Source of the DNA: Streptomyces huasconensis
GTDB lineage: Bacteria; Actinomycetota; Actinomycetes; Streptomycetales; Streptomycetaceae
Direction: 5' to 3'
DNA length: 64,000 nucleotides
NCBI GenBank assembly: GCA_004010275.1
Contig: RBWT01000006.1
Coordinates: 29,152 to 93,151 of the forward strand
In this document: one piece after another, positions 1 through 11,134 of the stretch
Numbering within the stretch: position 1 is the first letter of the stretch
Layout of the letters: the number at the start of each line of letters is the position of its first letter
Notes under the pieces: generated by a model
The model's database searches: none
What the model was told of the DNA's origin: nothing
The model's input: only the letters and a program-made list of their open reading frames with translations
Position numbers and translations under genes: made by a program

Positions 1-45
1 TTGCGGCGACGGAAAGCGGGCGGCGGAGCTGAACGGGGGGCGCTT

Positions 46-2988
46 TCAGAGGCCTCGGGGCGGCGGCTCCGCAGGGCGCGTCGCGCGTTCCAGTTCGAGG
101 AGGACGGAGTAGTAGCCGCGGCCCGTCGCGTGGTCCATGCCGACCTCGCACATGCGGTTCGCGGAGAGGTGGGCGTCGTAGGGGCGGGCGGTGACCTCCG
201 CCGCTTCCTTGCGGGTGGCCGACTCGGTGAGTTCCTTGTGCAGCATGCCGCGGTCTCCCGCGAACGCGCAGCACCCGGCGTCGTCCGGTACGACCACTTC
301 GTCCGCGCAGGCCTCCGCGACCGTACGCAACTGGGCCTCGTCGCCCAGATGCTGCATCGAGCACGTGGGGTGCAGGACGGCGGAGCCGACTGTGCGGTGC
401 ACCGTCAGGTGGGGCAGCAACTCGTCTGCGGCCCAGACGATCGAGTCGACGACGGTCAGTTCGCGGTGCAGCGCGCGGTTGTCGGCCGTCAGATACGGCA
501 CCACCTCGTGCGCGATGCCAAGGGTGCAGGAAGAGGCGTCGACGACCAGCGGCAGCCGGCCGCCCGCGGTCCAGCCCCAGGCCGCCTCGACGATGCGGTT
601 GGCCATGAGGGTGGTGCCCGCGTCGTACCCCTTGGAGTGCCAGATCGTCGCGCAGCACGTACCCGCGACATCGTTTGGAATCCAAACCGGCTGGCCCGCG
701 CGCGTGGACACGGCGACGACGGCCTCGGCAAGGGAGCGGTCGCCCGGGCTGCCGAAGATGCGGTTGACGCAGTGCCGGGTAGTAGACGGCCGAGCGCCCA
801 CGCGTGCGGTGCGCGGCAGTCGGTGGGCCGCCGCGCCGGGGATCTGCGGCAGCCACTCCGGCACGAGGTCGGGTCGCACGGCCTTGCGGGCCGTGCGGGT
901 CACCGCGGTGAGCAGCCGGTCGCTGATCCTGTCGGCAGCGGCCACCGCGAGCCGCGCGGACGCCTCGACGGCCTTGAAGTTCTTGGCGGCGAGCGCGGCC
1001 ATCCTCTCCTCGCGGGGCGAGTGTCGCGCGTGCCGGAAGCCCTTCATCAGGGCGCCCGTGTCGATGCCGACGGGGCACGCCAGTTTGCAGGTCGAGTCAC
1101 CCGCGCAGGTGTCCACGGCGTCGTAGCCATACGCCTCGACGAGGCCGTCCTCGACGGGGGAGCCGGGGGTCTGGCGCATCATCTCGCGGCGCAGCACGAT
1201 CCGCTGACGTGGAGTGGTGGTCACGTCCTCGCTGGGGCAGGTCGGTTCGCAGAAGCCACACTCGATACAGGGGTCCGCGATCAGCTCCACCTGGGGGATG
1301 GTCTTCAGACCCCGTAGATGGGCCTTGGGATCGCGGTCGAGCACGACGCGTGGAGCCAGCACCCCGTCCGGGTCGATGACTTGCTTGGTGCGCCACATCA
1401 ACTCGGTGGCCCTGGGGCCCCATTCCAGCTCCAGGAAGGGCGCGATGTTGCGGCCCGTGGCGTGCTCGGCCTTCAGGGAGCCGTCGAACCGTTCCACGGT
1501 GAGACGGCAGAACGCGTCCATGAACGCGGCGTACCGCTCCACGTCCGCCGGGAGCGACGCGTCGAAGGCGAGCAGGAAGTGCAGATTGCCGTGCGCCGCG
1601 TGACCCGCCACGGCGGCGTCGAAGCCGTGTCGCGTCTGGAGGTCCAGCAGGGCCTCACAGGCCTCGGCGAGCCGGCCAGGGGGCACCGCGAAATCCTCGG
1701 TGATCAGTGTCGTCCCTGGGGGGCGGGAGCCGCCGACGGCTGTGACGAACGCCTTGCGCGCCTTCCAGTAACCATCGATCGTCTTCGCGTCGCGGGTGAA
1801 CGTGTTCGTCACCGAAGGCACCGGCGCCACCAGCTCCAGCCCCTCCAGGACCTTGGCCGCAGCGGTCTCGTACGCCTCCTGTGCGGCCCGGTCCGGTGCA
1901 CGGAACTCCACCAGGAGCGCGGTCGTCGTCTTCGGGAGCGCGGCCCAGTCGGCGGGCACCCCTTGCACGCTGACCGAGGCGCGCAGGGTGTTGCCGTCCA
2001 TCAGCTCGACGGCGAGCGCGCCCGCGGCGTTGAAGAGCGGCACCGCCGCGGCGGCCGCGGGCAGCGAGGGGAAGAACAGCAGAGCCGTACTGGTGTGCCG
2101 GTCCAGCGGCAGCGTGTCGAAGACGACCTCCGCGATGAAGCCGAAGGTGCCCTCGGAGCCGACCATCAGGCCACGCAGGATCTGAACGGGCGTCGCACCG
2201 TCGAGGAAGGCGTCGAGACGATAGCCATTGGTGTTCTTGATCTGGTGCTTGGCGCGGATGCGGGCCACCAGCTCGGCGTCCGCCTCGATTTCCCGCTTGA
2301 TCGCCAGGAGCCCCGCGCACAGGGCGGGCTCCGCGCGCGCCAGCCGCTCGTCGGCGTCCGGCTCCGCGGTGTCCACGACCGTGCCGGAGGGCAGCACGAA
2401 GGTCAGTGAGGCAAGCGTGCGGTAGGAGTTGCGGGTCGTACCCGCCGTCATGCCCGAGGCGTTGTTCGCGACGACGCCGCCGACCGTGCAGGCGACGGCG
2501 CTCGCCGGGTCGGGACCGAGCACCCGGCCGAACCGGGCGAGCGTGGTGTTGGCGCGCACGACAGTGGTGCCGGGCCCGATGCGCGCCCGCTCACCCGGGC
2601 CGAGCACCTCGACGCCCGCCCAGTGCTTGCGCACGTCGACCAGGATGTCCTCGCCCTGCGCCTGGCCGTTCAGCGAGGTGCCGGCGGCGCGGAAGACGAC
2701 CTCGCGGCTCTTGCCGTGCGCGTACGAAAGGACGGCCGAGACGTCGTCGATGTCCTCGGGGACGACCACGACCTGCGGCAGGAAGCGGTAGGGGCTCGCG
2801 TCCGAGGCGTACCGCACCAGGTCGGAGACCTTGGTCAGGACCTTGTCCGCCCCGAGCAGCGCGATCAGGTCCGACTTCAGCGGCTCCGGGGTACCCGCGG
2901 CCCGGGCGTCCGGGACACGGTCAGGGGTGGGCGCTTCAGCGCGCGCAGTGGGGCGCAGGGCTTCCGGATCGGGCTCCAGCAGGGGCAT
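46..2988 (-). CDS. FAD-binding and Fe-S-binding oxidoreductase (D-lactate/2-hydroxyacid dehydrogenase type)
   Basis: This is a fusion of a GlcD-like flavoprotein and a GlpC/CCG-like iron-sulfur protein, about 980 residues. The N-terminal half carries the FAD_binding_4 fold (for example GTSLNGQAQGEDILVDVRKH), followed by a FAD-oxidase C-terminal domain. A ferredoxin motif CIECGFCEPTCPS and a second Cys cluster CAGDSTCKLACPVG come next, then two CCG-type motifs (CCATIWHSKGYD and CCAFAGDRG). Known relatives oxidise D-lactate or other 2-hydroxyacids and pass electrons to the respiratory chain; the exact substrate here is inferred. I chose the ATG at 2988 because GAGGAG lies just upstream. The in-frame extension to 3084 looks non-coding. 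No frameshift is visible, unlike most long genes in the window. The MarR gene lies upstream on the same strand. Confidence 0.9.
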   Translation of the reverse strand: MPLLEPDPEALRPTARAEAPTPDRVPDARAAGTPEPLKSDLIALLGADKVLTKVSDLVRYASDASPYRFLPQVVVVPEDIDDVSAVLSYAHGKSREVVFRAAGTSLNGQAQGEDILVDVRKHWAGVEVLGPGERARIGPGTTVVRANTTLARFGRVLGPDPASAVACTVGGVVANNASGMTAGTTRNSYRTLASLTFVLPSGTVVDTAEPDADERLARAEPALCAGLLAIKREIEADAELVARIRAKHQIKNTNGYRLDAFLDGATPVQILRGLMVGSEGTFGFIAEVVFDTLPLDRHTSTALLFFPSLPAAAAAVPLFNAAGALAVELMDGNTLRASVSVQGVPADWAALPKTTTALLVEFRAPDRAAQEAYETAAAKVLEGLELVAPVPSVTNTFTRDAKTIDGYWKARKAFVTAVGGSRPPGTTLITEDFAVPPGRLAEACEALLDLQTRHGFDAAVAGHAAHGNLHFLLAFDASLPADVERYAAFMDAFCRLTVERFDGSLKAEHATGRNIAPFLELEWGPRATELMWRTKQVIDPDGVLAPRVVLDRDPKAHLRGLKTIPQVELIADPCIECGFCEPTCPSEDVTTTPRQRIVLRREMMRQTPGSPVEDGLVEAYGYDAVDTCAGDSTCKLACPVGIDTGALMKGFRHARHSPREERMAALAAKNFKAVEASARLAVAAADRISDRLLTAVTRTARKAVRPDLVPEWLPQIPGAAAHRLPRTARVGARPSTTRHCVNRIFGSPGDRSLAEAVVAVSTRAGQPVWIPNDVAGTCCATIWHSKGYDAGTTLMANRIVEAAWGWTAGGRLPLVVDASSCTLGIAHEVVPYLTADNRALHRELTVVDSIVWAADELLPHLTVHRTVGSAVLHPTCSMQHLGDEAQLRTVAEACADEVVVPDDAGCCAFAGDRGMLHKELTESATRKEAAEVTARPYDAHLSANRMCEVGMDHATGRGYYSVLLELERATRPAEPPPRGL

Positions 2989-3046
2989 GGGCTCTCCTCG
3001 GCGGTGGCGGCGTACCCGGCGACGATGCCCGCGGTGCGCCCGGTGG

Positions 3047-3502
3047 TCAGCAGCGGCGGTGGCCCTCCTGAGCGTCCCGCACATCGAACAGAGCGTTCAA
3101 CAGACCGCCCAGCTGCGCGCGCTGCTCAGTGTCCAATGGGGCCAGGATGTCCTCCGCGGCCGCCCGGCGCGCGCCGCGCAGCTCACCGAGGGTCTTCAGC
3201 CCCGCGTCGGTGAGCTGGATGCGGATCACCCGGCGGTTGGTCGGATCGGGCACACGGCGTACGAGATCACCGGCCTCCAAGGCGTCGACCAGCGTCGTCA
3301 CGGCGCGCGGGACCACTTCGAGGCGGTCTGCGAGGTCGGCCATGCGGGGCGGGGTCTCGCAGTGCGCGAGGGTGCGCAGCAGGCGCGACTGGGCGGGGGT
3401 GATGCCGATCGGTACCAGATGGCGCTTCTGAATCCGCTGCAGCCTGCGGGTCAGCCGCAGCAGCTGTTCGGCGAGCAGGCCGTCGGGGTCCGGGGTGTTC
3501 AT
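3047..3502 (-). CDS. MarR family transcriptional regulator
   Basis: A 151-residue winged-helix regulator. The MarR core is visible: a recognition-helix region with PPRMADLADRLEVVPRAVTTLVDALE, and the beta-wing signature DLVRRVPDPTNRRVIRIQLT. Length and domain order are standard for the family, which usually represses nearby efflux or stress genes and releases DNA when a small molecule binds. The divergent ABC exporter starting at 3721 and the downstream dehydrogenase are the obvious candidate targets. That is inferred from position only. The ATG at 3502 sits about ten bases after an AT-rich GATAAT element on the minus strand, so the mRNA may be leaderless. Confidence 0.9.
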   Translation of the reverse strand: MNTPDPDGLLAEQLLRLTRRLQRIQKRHLVPIGITPAQSRLLRTLAHCETPPRMADLADRLEVVPRAVTTLVDALEAGDLVRRVPDPTNRRVIRIQLTDAGLKTLGELRGARRAAAEDILAPLDTEQRAQLGGLLNALFDVRDAQEGHRRC

Positions 3503-3529
3503 GCGGGAACATTATCAGGACCTTGTGCA

Positions 3530-3559
3530 TTGTGAGTATAGGTAACAGTGAGCTATGCT
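3530..3559 (+). promoter_or_regulatory. Candidate promoter for the ABC exporter, possible MarR target
   Basis: TTGTGA and TATGCT are separated by 18 bases, a reasonable housekeeping promoter spacing. The stretch is clearly more AT-rich than its surroundings. It also holds two imperfect direct repeats, GTGAGTATAG and GTGAGCTATG, which could serve a regulator. It lies in the MarR/ABC divergent intergenic region. Transcription is not shown by sequence alone. Confidence 0.4.
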
Positions 3560-3667
3560 CTCTGAGTCATCATCACCAGGAAAGCCTGCGGGTCTCTCCC
3601 GGCCCGACAGGCCCGACGGGCCGGGCAGCCTCGGCAACCCCGGCAGGCTCGGCCGACCCCTTGGGCC

Positions 3668-3714
3668 CCGTAGCCGTAGGCCCCGTACGTCCGTAGGTCC
3701 TCTAGATCCCGTAG
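3668..3714 (+). repeat. Short degenerate CCGTAG repeats upstream of the ABC gene
   Basis: Four copies of CCGTAG and one of CCGTAC occur within 47 bases, ending just before the ATG at 3721. Spacing is irregular (6, 9, 8 and 18 bases). They fall in the leader of the exporter gene. They may be a local expansion; no function can be assigned. Confidence 0.35.
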
Positions 3715-3720
3715 GAGCCC

Positions 3721-5530
3721 ATGCGTCACGACGAACCCACCTGGACACCCCCAGCCCCGGAGCCGGGTGAGGAGCCGCAACCGCGGCAGATGCGCCGCAT
3801 CCTGCGCCTCTTCCGCCCTTACCGAGGCCGCCTCGCGATCGTGGGACTGCTGGTCTGCGCCGCGTCCCTGGTCTCGGTCGCGACGCCCTTCCTGTTGAAG
3901 GAGATCCTCGACACCGCGATTCCGCAAGGGCGCACCGGTCTGCTGAGCCTGCTCGCGCTCGGCATGATCCTCAGCGCGGTTGTCACGAGCGTCTTCGGCG
4001 TCCTCCAGACCCTGATCAGCACGTCCGTGGGACAGCGCGTCATGCACGACCTGCGCACGGCTGTCTACGGCCGGCTGCAGAGCATGTCCCTGGCTTTCTT
4101 CACCCGCACCCGTACGGGCGAGGTCCAGTCCCGCATCGCCAATGACATCGGCGGCATGCAGGCGACCGTCACCTCCACCGCGACCTCCCTCGTCTCGAAC
4201 CTGACGAGCGTGATCGCGACGGTCGTCGCCATGCTCGCCCTCGACTGGCGCCTGACCGTCGTCTCCCTGCTGCTGCTCCCGGTGTTCGTGTGGATCAGCC
4301 GCCGGGTCGGCCGCGAGCGCAAGAAGATCGCCACCCAGCGCCAGAAACAGATGGCCGCGATGGCCGCGACCGTCACGGAGTCGCTCTCCGTGAGCGGAAT
4401 CGTCCTCGGCCGGACGATGGGCCGTGCCGACTCCCTCACCCGGTCCTTCGCGGACGAGTCCGAGCGGCTGGTCGACCTGGAGATCCGGTCGAACATGGCG
4501 GGCCGCTGGCGGATGGCCGTCATCTCGATCGTGATGGCCGCCATGCCCGCCGTCATCTACTGGAGTGCGGGCCTCGCCTTCCAGATGGGCGGCCCCACCG
4601 TCTCCATCGGCACGCTCGTCGCCTTCGTCTCGCTCCAGCAGGGCCTCTTCCGGCCGACCGTGAGCCTGCTCTCCACCGGTGTGCAGATCCAGACCTCGCT
4701 CGCGCTCTTCCAGCGCATCTTCGAGTACCTCGATCTGACGGTCGACATCACCGAGCCCGAGAAGCCGGTGCGCCTCGACTCGATCAAGGGAGAGATCCGC
4801 TTCGAGGACGTCGAGTTCCGCTACGACGATAAGGCGGCACCCACGCTCCAGGGCATCGACATCGCGATACCAGCCGGTGGCAGTCTGGCCGTCGTCGGAC
4901 CCACCGGTTCCGGCAAGTCGACACTGAGCCACCTCGTCCCCCGGCTGTACGACGTCACGGGCGGACGCGTCACCCTCGACGGCGTCGACGTGCGTGACCT
5001 GGACTTCGACACCCTCGCGCGCGCCATCGGCGTGGTCTCGCAGGAGACGTACCTCTTCCATGCCTCGGTCGCCGAGAACCTCCGCTTCGCCAAGCCCGAC
5101 GCCACCGACGAGGAACTCGTGGCCGCGGCCCGCGCCGCCCAGATCCACGACCACATCGCCTCCCTGCCCGACGGGTACGACACCGTGGTCGGCGAGCGCG
5201 GCCACCGCTTCTCCGGAGGCGAGAAGCAGCGCCTCGCCATCGCCCAGCACGATCCTGCGCGACCCGCCGGTCCTCATCCTCGACGAGGCGACCAGCGCCC
5301 TGGACACCCGCACCGAGCGGGCCGTGCAGGAAGCCATCGACGCCCTCTCCGCGGACCGGACCACCCTCACCATCGCCCACCGGCTCTCCACCGTCCGCGG
5401 AGCCGACCAGATCGTGGTCCTGGACGCCGGACGCGTCGCCGAGCGCGGCACGCACGAGGAACTCATGGCGCGCGACGGACGGTACGCCGCTCTCGTCCGC
5501 AGAGACGCCCAACTGGAGCCGACGCCATGA
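3721..5530 (+). CDS. ABC transporter, fused permease and ATP-binding protein (one frameshift)
   Basis: A half-transporter of about 600 residues with an N-terminal six-helix exporter domain and a C-terminal nucleotide-binding domain. Walker A is GPTGSGKST, the signature is [12 protein letters not shown], Walker B is VLILDEATS, and the switch histidine is in IAHRLST. The frame breaks near 5247 between the signature and Walker B. There gcccAgcacg replaces an expected gcccgcacg, so one extra base moves the remaining sequence into another frame. The family tail then continues cleanly to the TGA at 5528. This looks like a one-base sequencing insertion, though a genuine mutation would remove Walker B. 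The gene probably works as a homodimeric exporter; its substrate is unknown. It is divergent from the MarR gene. Confidence 0.85.
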
Positions 5531-5573
5531 GGATATACCGGGAATAACCGTATTTACGGGTTAACGTGCCCCC

Positions 5574-6386
5574 ATGCAGACCAAGATTCCGCGACGGGGC
5601 ACGATTCGACTGACGCGGCGGGGCCGGATCGCCCTGATCGCGACCGGAGCTCTCGTGGCGGCCGCCGCCGTGACGGTGCCGCTGCTGCTTCCGGACGACG
5701 ATGCGCGCCCCGAGTCCTTGACGATCCCCGAGGGGTGGCGCTCGGGTCAGGTGTACGCAGCCGTGGACAAGGCCCTGAAGGTGCCCGCGGGCACCACGAA
5801 GAAGGCCCTGTCCAAGGCTGATCTGCAGCTTCCCGGAGACGCCGGGGGCAATCCCGAGGGTTATCTCTTCCCGGCGACCTACCCGATCAGCTCCGAGTCG
5901 ACCCCGGCATCGGTCCTGTCGTACATGGTGGAGACGGCCAACAAGAAGTTCGGCAACAGCCGTGTGACGGCGGGTGCCGACCGCAACGCCGTCAGCGTCT
6001 ACCAGACCGTCACCATCGCAAGCATGATCGAGGCGGAGGTCGACTCCAAGGCGGACATGGGCAAGGTGGCCCGGGTCATCTACAACCGCCTCGACAAGGG
6101 CATGCCGCTGCAGATGGATTCGACCATCAACTACGCCCTCAACCGCTCCACGCTGTCCACCAGCGAGCGGGACACGAAGATCAACAGCCCTTACAACACC
6201 TATGCGCGCATGGGCCTGCCGCCCACGCCGATCAGTAACCCGGGTGAAGAGGCGATGCGGGCGGCGACCAATCCGACTCCTGGGGACTGGCTGTACTTCG
6301 TGACGGTGAAGCCGGGTGACACTCGCTTCACGGCGAACTTCGAGGAGCACCAGAAGAACGTGGCGGAGTTCAACAAGAAGGCGTAG
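5574..6386 (+). CDS. mltG: Endolytic murein transglycosylase, MltG/YceG family
   Basis: A 270-residue protein with a single N-terminal membrane segment (about residues 20-40) after a basic cytoplasmic tail. The YceG-like domain follows. The catalytic glutamate region appears as IASMIEAEV, and the family motifs PPTPISNPG and the terminal F..NFEEHQKNV tail are present. MltG cleaves nascent glycan strands near the inner membrane and sets their length. Streptomyces normally carry a longer mltG beside the aroE/holliday-resolvase region. This compact copy without those neighbours looks like a paralogue. It starts 44 bases after the ABC gene and may be cotranscribed with it. Confidence 0.85.
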   Translation: MQTKIPRRGTIRLTRRGRIALIATGALVAAAAVTVPLLLPDDDARPESLTIPEGWRSGQVYAAVDKALKVPAGTTKKALSKADLQLPGDAGGNPEGYLFPATYPISSESTPASVLSYMVETANKKFGNSRVTAGADRNAVSVYQTVTIASMIEAEVDSKADMGKVARVIYNRLDKGMPLQMDSTINYALNRSTLSTSERDTKINSPYNTYARMGLPPTPISNPGEEAMRAATNPTPGDWLYFVTVKPGDTRFTANFEEHQKNVAEFNKKA

Positions 6387-6557
6387 CGGGTGGCAGCGGC
6401 TGTCTGCGGCGAGGTGAGGCTTGGCGGTCGGCCCGCCGCGGAAGCGCCGGATGGCATGGTGGTCGGGTCCGTCGGCCGGGGCCCGGTTCTTTGATGGGTG
6501 TCGGCGTTCTCGACGTGACGGAGAACCACTGGGCCGTGCAGTGGAGGCGCTGGAGGT

Positions 6558-8236
<1,679 letters not shown>

Positions 8237-8303
8237 CGTGGTGCCTCTTCCGGGCGGTGCGGGCGGGGGCTCGGGACAGGTGCGGTGGGGCGACGGCCGC
8301 GGG

Positions 8304-9026
8304 TCACGTGAAGACGTGGTGGTAGGGGACGCTCCACTCGTTGGGCAGGCGCGGGTAGAACGTGTTGATGACCGTCCCGGTGAAGTCCCCGCCCCAGTTG
8401 TAGGTCACGCGCACCTCGCTCTTGGCCGTCACCGCGTGGTCCTTGAAGCCGAGGATGGTGTCCGGGTGGGTGATCGGCACGAAGGTGATGCCGCCCCACG
8501 GCGTCACCGTGACGACCCACATCTGCGTGTCCTCCGGCGCGCCGTTCTTGCCGCGCCACAGGTCGCCGACCTTGTCGGGCAGGCCCACTTGGACGGTGTC
8601 GCCCGTGGTGCCTGTCGGGGCGTCCTGGTGGACGGTGATGCGCCGGCGCTGCGGCTTGGGCACGCCGTCGTCGCCGCGCCCGGGATCGATCTGGCCGGCG
8701 GCGGGCGGCTTGGGGGGCTCCTGGCCCGCGGCGCTCTCGATGAAGTACAGCGGTCGCTGCCCGAAGAAGCCTGCCGGGGTGATGTACCAGAGGTGGCCCT
8801 GCGCCTCTTTGGTGGACGTGTCGAGCGCGGTGGACAGTTGGACTCCCTTGTCGTGGACGCTGCCCTTCAGCTCGGCAGGCTGCAGGAAGCCTCCGTTGAA
8901 GGCGTGGACGAGCATCACTGGCCGGTTCTCGACCAGCGCGGCCACGATCGCGTTGTCGTAGCTGTTCACCGCGACCGGGCCGCCCACCACCAGGTTCGAC
9001 ATCGCCGTGCGTTCTTGGGTGTACAT
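8304..9026 (-). CDS. Hypothetical beta-rich protein of the lectin cassette
   Basis: A 240-residue protein I do not recognise as a named family. The first half has the rhythm of a beta-trefoil domain (HAFNGGFLQPAELKG, HLWYITPAGFFG, PLYFIESAAG), matching the W-x-x-x-P-x(n)-Y-F-I-E spacing in the neighbouring ricin-like gene. A Pro-rich linker near residues 105-120 leads to a second beta-rich half ending NEWSVPYHHVFT. There is no signal peptide or membrane segment. GGTGAGG lies seven bases before the ATG at 9026; an internal start at MSNLVV is possible. It is 67 bases upstream of the ricin/FG-GAP gene and probably in an operon with it. Confidence 0.6.
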   Translation of the reverse strand: MYTQERTAMSNLVVGGPVAVNSYDNAIVAALVENRPVMLVHAFNGGFLQPAELKGSVHDKGVQLSTALDTSTKEAQGHLWYITPAGFFGQRPLYFIESAAGQEPPKPPAAGQIDPGRGDDGVPKPQRRRITVHQDAPTGTTGDTVQVGLPDKVGDLWRGKNGAPEDTQMWVVTVTPWGGITFVPITHPDTILGFKDHAVTAKSEVRVTYNWGGDFTGTVINTFYPRLPNEWSVPYHHVFT

Positions 9027-9432
9027 CGCGGAACCTCACCTGTCGTCGAAGTGGAGAACGATAAACCAGCCACAAGGGCAGCGCTTTTCCGCATGGCATT
9101 ACCGCCGCATTTACCCGACCTGCATCGACGCAGTCCCGGCGTTTTGGGGGGCAATCAAATCCAATGCCGCCGTCCGGCAAGCGGATGCCAGCACGAGATG
9201 CGCGTACAGAAATTCGCGGAGGAATCGATCGAGTGGCTGGCAGGGCCTCAACTTACCTCAATCGGCGGCGAGTTGGGGGCGGTCGGTGATTTGTTTTCAC
9301 TCGATTGGGCGTGATGCTCGAGGGAGCCTTCCCAGGAATTTTGGCCTCTGCTAGTTTCGAATTTCGGCAAGCGCGCGGAAATCTGTTCCATTCCATCGAG
9401 CGCGTTTCGGACAGATCAGTCGAGGACGGGGA
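9027..9432. promoter_or_regulatory. Divergent intergenic region of the cassette
   Basis: This stretch of about 400 bases has no convincing gene. It is visibly less GC-rich than the rest of the window, with runs such as ggaattttgg, gatttgttttcactcg and tttcgaatttcgg. It separates the minus-strand lectin-like pair from the plus-strand pore-former-like gene, so it should hold both promoters. I cannot assign exact -10 and -35 boxes. GAGGACGGGGA just before 9433 is a good ribosome-binding site for the plus-strand gene. Confidence 0.5.
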
Positions 9433-10524
9433 ATGCCTTCCACCGCATACAACCTGGAACGGTTCAAGCGTCATCCGCTGACAAAAACCAACCTGCGGGA
9501 ACTCAACATCGACCTGCAGGCCATCCTGAACCACCCCAACCTGGTCTACACCGACAACAACGGCGTGCAGCACAGGCCCGTCGGCGTCTCGATCAACAAG
9601 GAGAAATCCTCCGACGCTTTCCCGGACTCCGCGTTCGATCGTGGCTGGCTCGCCTACATGAACCTCGGGGAGCCACTGATCGAGGAGCGGGGTGACATCA
9701 CTCCGCCCCGGCCCGACACGTTCTCCTCCCGTGCCTACGTGAACCGCAGCCAGAAGAACTCGATGACCTTCACCGACTCGGTCGAATTCACCGTGTCGAA
9801 CGGGGTGACGTGGTCGCTTCACGGGGATGCCAAGCTCACCTTCGGCGGCACCATCGGCGCGCAGCTGCAGTTGCAGTTGCAGAACCAGCTCAAGATGGAT
9901 CTCCAGGCGCAGTTCGGGACGCAGATGCGGAACGACATGGCGAACAAGAACGCCAACACGGTGACCAACAAGAACAGCAAGGACAGCGTCGGGGTCGACA
10001 ACGCCAACGCCACGGAGACAGCCACGACGAACTCGACGGGGAACTCCACGTCGAACTCGGTGACGGACTCGGTGGCGTTCACCACTCAGGGCAGTGCCAC
10101 CGGCAGCGCGTCGCTCAACGCGCAACTGGCGCTGGGCCTCGCGGCCACCGTCGGCGGTTCCCTGACGACCAGCTGGACCTCGAAATCGCAGATCTCCGGC
10201 ACGGTCCCGGCAGACTCCCGTGTGGAGACCATGGCCACGCAGCGGCGTGTCCACCGGCACTACGAGTACGAGATCCCGGTGACCTTCGCCGGGTACCTCG
10301 CGGTGCAGTACGCCGTACCGGTTCCGGTCCTGTCTCCCCCGCAGCCCGGCAATCCCGGGCTCGCCCAGGTGGCCGCCTACGACATCGCCAGCATCAATCT
10401 GGCCGGCGGCGGATTCCGCATGAAGGGGCGGATGGAGGTCGTCTCCGCCCTGGACGTCCATCACACGATGTTCGAGGAAGAGCGCCTGGTCTACAGCCAG
10501 CGAGCCCTGCACAAGGGCCCTTGA
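9433..10524 (+). CDS. Candidate aerolysin/ETX-MTX2-like beta-pore-forming protein
   Basis: An intact 363-residue protein. From about residue 110 it has long alternating polar and hydrophobic strands (MTFTDSVEFTVSNGVTWSL). A Ser/Thr/Asn-rich stretch follows (about residues 175-225, for example ATETATTNSTGNSTSNSV), and then two further amphipathic strands (SATGSASLNAQLALGLAATV). A Ser/Thr-rich insertion loop flanked by long strands is how aerolysin-family toxins encode their membrane hairpin. The tail has another strand block (HRHYEYEIPVTFAGYLAVQY). No signal peptide is seen. The family assignment rests on pattern, not on a matched signature, so a structural beta protein is the main alternative. 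A 185-residue gene follows 37 bases downstream. Confidence 0.5.
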   Translation: MPSTAYNLERFKRHPLTKTNLRELNIDLQAILNHPNLVYTDNNGVQHRPVGVSINKEKSSDAFPDSAFDRGWLAYMNLGEPLIEERGDITPPRPDTFSSRAYVNRSQKNSMTFTDSVEFTVSNGVTWSLHGDAKLTFGGTIGAQLQLQLQNQLKMDLQAQFGTQMRNDMANKNANTVTNKNSKDSVGVDNANATETATTNSTGNSTSNSVTDSVAFTTQGSATGSASLNAQLALGLAATVGGSLTTSWTSKSQISGTVPADSRVETMATQRRVHRHYEYEIPVTFAGYLAVQYAVPVPVLSPPQPGNPGLAQVAAYDIASINLAGGGFRMKGRMEVVSALDVHHTMFEEERLVYSQRALHKGP

Positions 10525-10561
10525 CCGGGCGGCGACGCCCAACCCACGACGACGAGAGGCA

Positions 10562-11119
10562 ATGACCATGGTGTTCAACAACATTTTCGGTTTCGCGGAA
10601 GACAGCGCGGCGCTCTTCTCGGTGAAGCCCGGCAACACCGACTCGCGGCGGGCTGCGGACACCGACTTCGAGGACGTCACAGAGGACGCGTACGACGACA
10701 AGAGCGCGGACCTGTTCATCAGTGATCTCCACGGGGCTTCCTCCCGGGCGAAAGTCGTCCGGGAGCAGTCACCTGAAGCGCGGGTCATCATGGGCATCCT
10801 CGGCTCTTTCATCCGGACGACGAAGAACTCGGCCCAGACGGAGAAGGACTCGGCCCATGCCGGCACGGTCTCCGGCACGGCGTCCGCCGGTATGGCAAAG
10901 GCGAAGGAGACGGTGAAGGAGGAGGACGGGCTGCAAAAGCACGGGAGCCTCCAGAGCGACCCGGACAGGGCGGCATACGCGAAGACCCCCGAGGCACCGA
11001 AGACACCCAAGGCCGCGGAGCCCGCCAAGCCGCCACCAGCGACCGCCGAGACTCCGCAGAAGCTGGGGGAGACCAAGAAGACCGAGACGACCACCGAGGG
11101 AGCATCCGGTTCCCAGTAG
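10562..11119 (+). CDS. Hypothetical protein with low-complexity Pro/Lys/Thr-rich C terminus
   Basis: A 185-residue protein of unknown family. The N-terminal part is acidic and compact (FNNIFGFAEDSAALFSVK, then DTDFEDVTEDAYDDKSADLF). A possible helical segment (ARVIMGILGSFIRTTKNSAQ) follows, then a disordered tail rich in Pro, Lys, Ala and Thr (PEAPKTPKAAEPAKPP). Two start codons are possible: the ATG at 10562 and the better-spaced ATG at 10568 after GAGAGG. It follows the pore-former-like gene closely and ends at the strong terminator, so the two form a bicistronic unit. A chaperone, immunity or anchoring partner is conceivable, but nothing in the sequence proves it. Confidence 0.55.
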   Translation: MTMVFNNIFGFAEDSAALFSVKPGNTDSRRAADTDFEDVTEDAYDDKSADLFISDLHGASSRAKVVREQSPEARVIMGILGSFIRTTKNSAQTEKDSAHAGTVSGTASAGMAKAKETVKEEDGLQKHGSLQSDPDRAAYAKTPEAPKTPKAAEPAKPPPATAETPQKLGETKKTETTTEGASGSQ

Positions 11120-11134
11120 CGCTCACGTCGCAAA

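Noticed and set aside
1..1317. A long open frame on the plus strand opposite the FAD dehydrogenase
   Set aside because: High-GC third-position bias creates long antisense frames; it has no family motifs, while the minus strand matches known domains throughout.
3553..5466. A 637-residue open frame on the minus strand opposite the ABC exporter
   Set aside because: Its composition is low-complexity, and the opposite strand carries Walker A, the signature and Walker B.
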